This document shows positions 61,696 through 64,000 of a stretch of DNA of 64,000 bases, piece after piece. Location of the stretch: positions 62,001-126,000 of the forward strand of contig NZ_JAYXKP010000003.1 of NCBI RefSeq assembly GCF_036039175.1, given 5' to 3'. Source of the stretch: Marinilactibacillus sp036039175 (lineage in GTDB: Bacteria; Bacillota; Bacilli; Lactobacillales; Carnobacteriaceae_A). Each line of letters starts with the position of its first letter. Within the stretch, counting starts at the first letter, position 1. The notes below the pieces were generated by a model. That model saw nothing but the letters and a program-made list of their open reading frames with translations. It ran no database searches and had not been told where the DNA came from. The translations under genes were made by a program, and so were the position numbers.

Positions 61696-62166
61696 TTATA
61701 AATCCTGGATTCTCGTCCGGTTTACAGATCTTTCTTTATTCATTCGTTTACGCGTGAGGATATAAATCACAATAAGTATCAGTGTCAGGATATTTGAGAG
61801 AAGGAAGATACCTAAAGCGCTTAATATCATAGATGTTGTTGTACCACCCGATTCCATTCCTCCATCCTCTTCCCCGAATAAGGTGACCCCTGTTTCACCT
61901 TCCGATAACTCGACCGCTTCCTCTGAATCATCGTACTCGTTTACTTCCATCACTTCAATAGAAGTTGTTTCTTCATATGATGGTGTAACGGTAAGATAGC
62001 TAGCAATACCTACAGTAGTCATCAAAGCGAATAAAAAACTAATGAAAGGTAAGATCAGTCCCGGAAATTTACTGTCCGTTTTGGACAGATATACTTGTAA
62101 CATAATAATCATACCTACTAAAATCAGCATCAATAGAATAGGTAAAATCGCTCCTATAATCGCCAT
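61696..62166 (-). CDS. Small membrane protein, paralogue of the broken neighbour
   Basis: 156 aa. Two close N-terminal hydrophobic spans (about 3-25 and 34-58), an acidic extracellular-looking region with Glu/Asp/Gly (about 62-110), a third span (about 112-138) and a basic tail ending TRIQDL. The neighbour at 62189 shares the layout: LSK..KWPGL after the first span and a tail ending NKTKIQDL. No known family. ATG 62166 is used, 8 bases after AAAGGGG. Probably co-transcribed with the DUF2089 gene. Confidence 0.75.
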   Translation of the reverse strand: MAIIGAILPILLMLILVGMIIMLQVYLSKTDSKFPGLILPFISFLFALMTTVGIASYLTVTPSYEETTSIEVMEVNEYDDSEEAVELSEGETGVTLFGEEDGGMESGGTTTSMILSALGIFLLSNILTLILIVIYILTRKRMNKERSVNRTRIQDL

Positions 62167-62188
62167 AATCATTTCCCCTTTATGTAGT

Positions 62189-62578
62189 CTATAAATCCTG
62201 AATTTTTGTTTTATTCATTTGATCAGATTTCTTCGTTTTATCTCTCACACTATAATAGATGGCTAGACATATCGCTGTTGGAACATTAAAAATAAGGAGA
62301 GAAGATACCCCCATAACTATGTATTCTCCTGTAGATGTGTCGTCGTAGATCGGTTCGCTTTCGAATACTTCAGTTACTTCGTTCCCCTCGTCATCTATAT
62401 AAGTTACACTCGATTCTTCTATAGAGTAGCCACCCATAGATGAAATAGGTAAAAGTGAGCATATGAAAAATATAGCAGGAATCACTAATCCTGGCCATTT
62501 TTTCTCTGATTTCGATAAAAATATCTGTAATCAGATACCTCCTGCTAATAAAAGTAATACCACAATAGAATTAAGCAT
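62189..62578 (-). pseudogene. Paralogous small membrane protein interrupted by in-frame TGA
   Basis: Frame begins at ATG 62578, 9 bases after AAAGGAGG and overlapping the DUF2089 gene by 8 bases. It reads MLNSIVVLLLLAGGI, then TGA at 62533-62531, then LQIFLSKSEKKWPGLVIPAIFF and on to a stop at 62189. The downstream part aligns with the paralogue at 61696 (LQVYLSKTDSKFPGLILPFISF), so the TGA interrupts a real gene. A GTG at 62485 could start a 98-residue fragment lacking the first span, but it has no ribosome site. A sequencing error or a very recent mutation is possible. Confidence 0.75.
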
Positions 62579-62873
62579 GGTCATTTTCCTCCTTTGTTTT
62601 ACGATATTCTGAAATCAATAGTTTAGCTGTATTGAAATCTAGTTTATCTTCTAATGCCAGTTGCTTTATTGTAGAAATATAAGTATCTGCCTGCTGTTCT
62701 TCATTCAGTTTGATTTTTTGAATCAATCGGTCTAGCCTTAACCTGACTGTCGGATAGGTCACACTATATTCCGCTGCGACTCGTTTTAGGGATCCTGACG
62801 CAAGCAGAAATCGTCTGATAAACTGAATATCTTCATCGTCCAGTTTACTGATCCATTTCGGGATGATGTCCAT
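62571..62873 (-). CDS. DUF2089-family putative DNA-binding protein
   Basis: 100 aa. IPKWISKLDDEDIQFIRRFLLASGSLKRVAAEYSVTYPTVRLRLDRLI is a sigma-70 region 4-like helix-turn-helix, typical of DUF2089; a second small helical part follows. Cytoplasmic; likely a transcription regulator. First gene of the cluster with the two small membrane proteins, so it may control them and itself. ATG 62873 is preceded by AAAGGAG at 9 bases; the ATG two codons before is too close to that site. Confidence 0.85.
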   Translation of the reverse strand: MDIIPKWISKLDDEDIQFIRRFLLASGSLKRVAAEYSVTYPTVRLRLDRLIQKIKLNEEQQADTYISTIKQLALEDKLDFNTAKLLISEYRKTKEENDHA

Positions 62874-62930
62874 AACCATTCACTCCTTTAACAATATTTA
62901 ATTTTCATTTACTTTTTATTTAATAAAATC

Positions 62931-62959
62931 ATTATATTCTTTAACATTGTTAAAGTAAA
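62931..62959 (-). promoter_or_regulatory. DUF2089 promoter with palindromic operator in the spacer
   Basis: TTTACT (62959-62954) and TATAAT (62936-62931) are 17 bases apart on the minus strand. The spacer is almost filled by CTTTAACATTGTTAAAG (62939-62955), a perfect 8-1-8 palindrome. CTTTAACAAT occurs again at 62886-62895, near the ribosome site, as a half-site. This is a textbook repressor layout. Confidence 0.7.
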
Positions 62960-62963
62960 GCAC

Positions 62964-62999
62964 AAAAAAGGTTCGACGCTTAATCAATCACGTCGAACC
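62964..62999 (-). terminator. Terminator after the DUF2207-type gene
   Basis: GGTTCGACG and its perfect complement flank a 12-base loop, followed by TTTTTT on the minus strand, about 30 bases after the stop codon. Confidence 0.88.
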
Positions 63000-63028
63000 C
63001 TTTATAAAACTATAGGCTGAGGATGCGA

Positions 63029-64000
63029 TTATCTCGCACCGCCTCCACCTCCACCCATAGCGCCGCCTCCGCCACCGATAGAAGTAGAGCCTCCAGCCCC
63101 TCCAGAAGCATTATAGCCACCACTTTGCATACCTGATGACATACTGTTGGAGAATCCATACATTCTATGATAACCACCATAAAAGACAGGATAGTGTGCT
63201 ACCCATTCTTGGAATTGTTCTGGATAAAGTTCTTCCAGACTTTCTACAATATCTGATCCTTTACCGTACAATGTAGCCCAAATAATAAAGTCTACCCAAG
63301 GTAAGGTTTGTCTGTAGGCCAATGAATCATCCGACTCTAGATCATCTAGATGATTTCCAAACTGAGTGATTCGATCAAATAGTTGGTCGCCTTCTCTACT
63401 TGCTTTTATAAAAGAGGAATCGGCTCCCATAAATTGAATGGAATCCATTTCGAGGTAACCTTTTTCAATCAAAATTTGTTTGGAATCTTCTTTAATGTCT
63501 TCCGCAAGATTACCTAGCTTCCTAGCATGCTTTTTAGACCAGTTTTTCATATCGTCTTCTGTAATCTTACCACTAAGATCTGATGCTGATTCCAGAATTT
63601 CCCAAACTCTTTTTTCAAACGGCGCCATGTCTTCTGTATATTGTTCTACCAATTCAATGACGGTCATTTCTTTACTGATCCAATTGTTTTTTTGTACATT
63701 ATGGATCTTAATTTTTTCTTCTTTTGACCATTTCAATAGATAAGCAAAAAAGTAATCTTCGAAAGACCCGTGTTGAAGTTCATTTAAAAAATAGGCTATA
63801 TCAAAAATGTCTCCATCTTCGTATGGAATATCTGCATATGTTTGACCCTTATTCTGACTTTTACGTGCATAGCCTGTAACGATTTTTCCTGCTTTTTTCT
63901 TACGAGATTCTACAGCGAATAACGATCCTCCGATTGCAGCAACAATCGCTCCCACAAATCCGAAAATCGCAATCAGCGCTCCTGTATTGATACTCTCAGC
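63029..64000 (-). CDS. DUF2207-type membrane protein, C-terminal part
   Basis: Frame is open to the right edge, so the N-terminal part (signal peptide, extracellular domain) is missing. What is visible: a hydrophobic segment (INTGALIAIFGFVGAIVAAIGGSLFAV), then a cytoplasmic domain of about 240 residues with DIPYEDGDIFDIAYFLNELQHG and LPWVDFIIWATLYG, typical of the DUF2207 C-terminal region. The tail is very rich in Gly and Ser. Function unknown; relatives are predicted membrane proteins. A GTG inside the hydrophobic segment is not the true start. Confidence 0.82.
   Translation of the reverse strand, partial: AESINTGALIAIFGFVGAIVAAIGGSLFAVESRKKKAGKIVTGYARKSQNKGQTYADIPYEDGDIFDIAYFLNELQHGSFEDYFFAYLLKWSKEEKIKIHNVQKNNWISKEMTVIELVEQYTEDMAPFEKRVWEILESASDLSGKITEDDMKNWSKKHARKLGNLAEDIKEDSKQILIEKGYLEMDSIQFMGADSSFIKASREGDQLFDRITQFGNHLDDLESDDSLAYRQTLPWVDFIIWATLYGKGSDIVESLEELYPEQFQEWVAHYPVFYGGYHRMYGFSNSMSSGMQSGGYNASGGAGGSTSIGGGGGAMGGGGGGAR

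Noticed and set aside
62531..62533. TGA as a recoded (selenocysteine or tryptophan) codon
   Set aside because: No selenocysteine hairpin is evident, the paralogue has no Cys or Trp there, and other genes in the window use TGA as stop.
1..64000. Mobile elements, prophage, CRISPR or toxin-antitoxin genes
   Set aside because: No transposase, integrase, phage structural gene, regular short repeats or recognisable toxin pair was found.

Overview
The window comes from a low-GC Gram-positive bacterium, most probably a lactic-acid-bacterium relative (Lactobacillales, perhaps Carnobacteriaceae). The signs are the Firmicute housekeeping order metG-tatD-rnmV-rsmA-veg-ispE, AGGAGG ribosome sites with several TTG starts, a tRNA-Tyr T-box, PTS systems with a PRD regulator, class III Fbp, and 7-1-7 Fur/Zur operators. 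The genus is inference only. I saw no CRISPR array, tRNA, rRNA, transposase or phage gene.

Region 1 (1-10.5 kb) is the housekeeping block on the minus strand. A plus-strand island is lodged between veg and ispE. It holds a divergent Amt-family channel, a CzcO-like flavoprotein and a VOC protein. A near-perfect Zur box overlaps its promoter, and a second Zur box precedes a lipoprotein at the left edge, so I read it as a zinc-starvation island. Region 2 (10.5-17.3 kb) has a GH31 glycosidase, a T-box leader that appears to control a Nudix hydrolase plus tyrS, a secreted DUF1002 protein and an SDR-type protein. Region 3 (17.3-23.6 kb) is a Fur-controlled ferric-siderophore ABC importer with two paralogous ferredoxin-NADP reductase-like flavoproteins.

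Region 4 (23.7-46.3 kb) is centred on uronate use. It has a GntR regulator, a ManD/RspA-like dehydratase and a PTS EIIBC, then kdgK-kdgA, then uxaC-SDR-uxuA. These are followed by a PRD regulator with a Lac/Cel-type PTS and beta-glucuronidase, by class III fbp, and by a second diverged set (SDR, uxuA, uxaC) with a tagaturonate epimerase and a uronate dehydrogenase. Region 5 (46.3-61.7 kb) continues as a pectin/rhamnogalacturonan locus: GH43, pectin methylesterase, alpha/beta hydrolase, GH28, GH105, an LplABC-type importer with YesL, a membrane AraC-type sensor-regulator, a TIM-barrel isomerase-like protein and a GDSL acetylesterase. The degradative enzymes lack signal peptides, so oligosaccharides seem to be imported and then demethylated, deacetylated and hydrolysed inside. 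Galacturonate would pass UxaC, UxaE, the SDR-type UxuB, UxuA, KdgK and KdgA to pyruvate and glyceraldehyde-3-phosphate. CRE-like sites sit at most of the promoters.

Region 6 (61.7-64 kb) has a DUF2089 regulator with an operator-like palindrome in its own promoter, two paralogous small membrane proteins (one broken by an in-frame TGA) and the 3' part of a DUF2207-type membrane protein.

The best candidates for something undescribed are the Zur-controlled Amt-like/flavoprotein island, whose Amt has lost one pore histidine, and the DUF2089 membrane-protein cluster.
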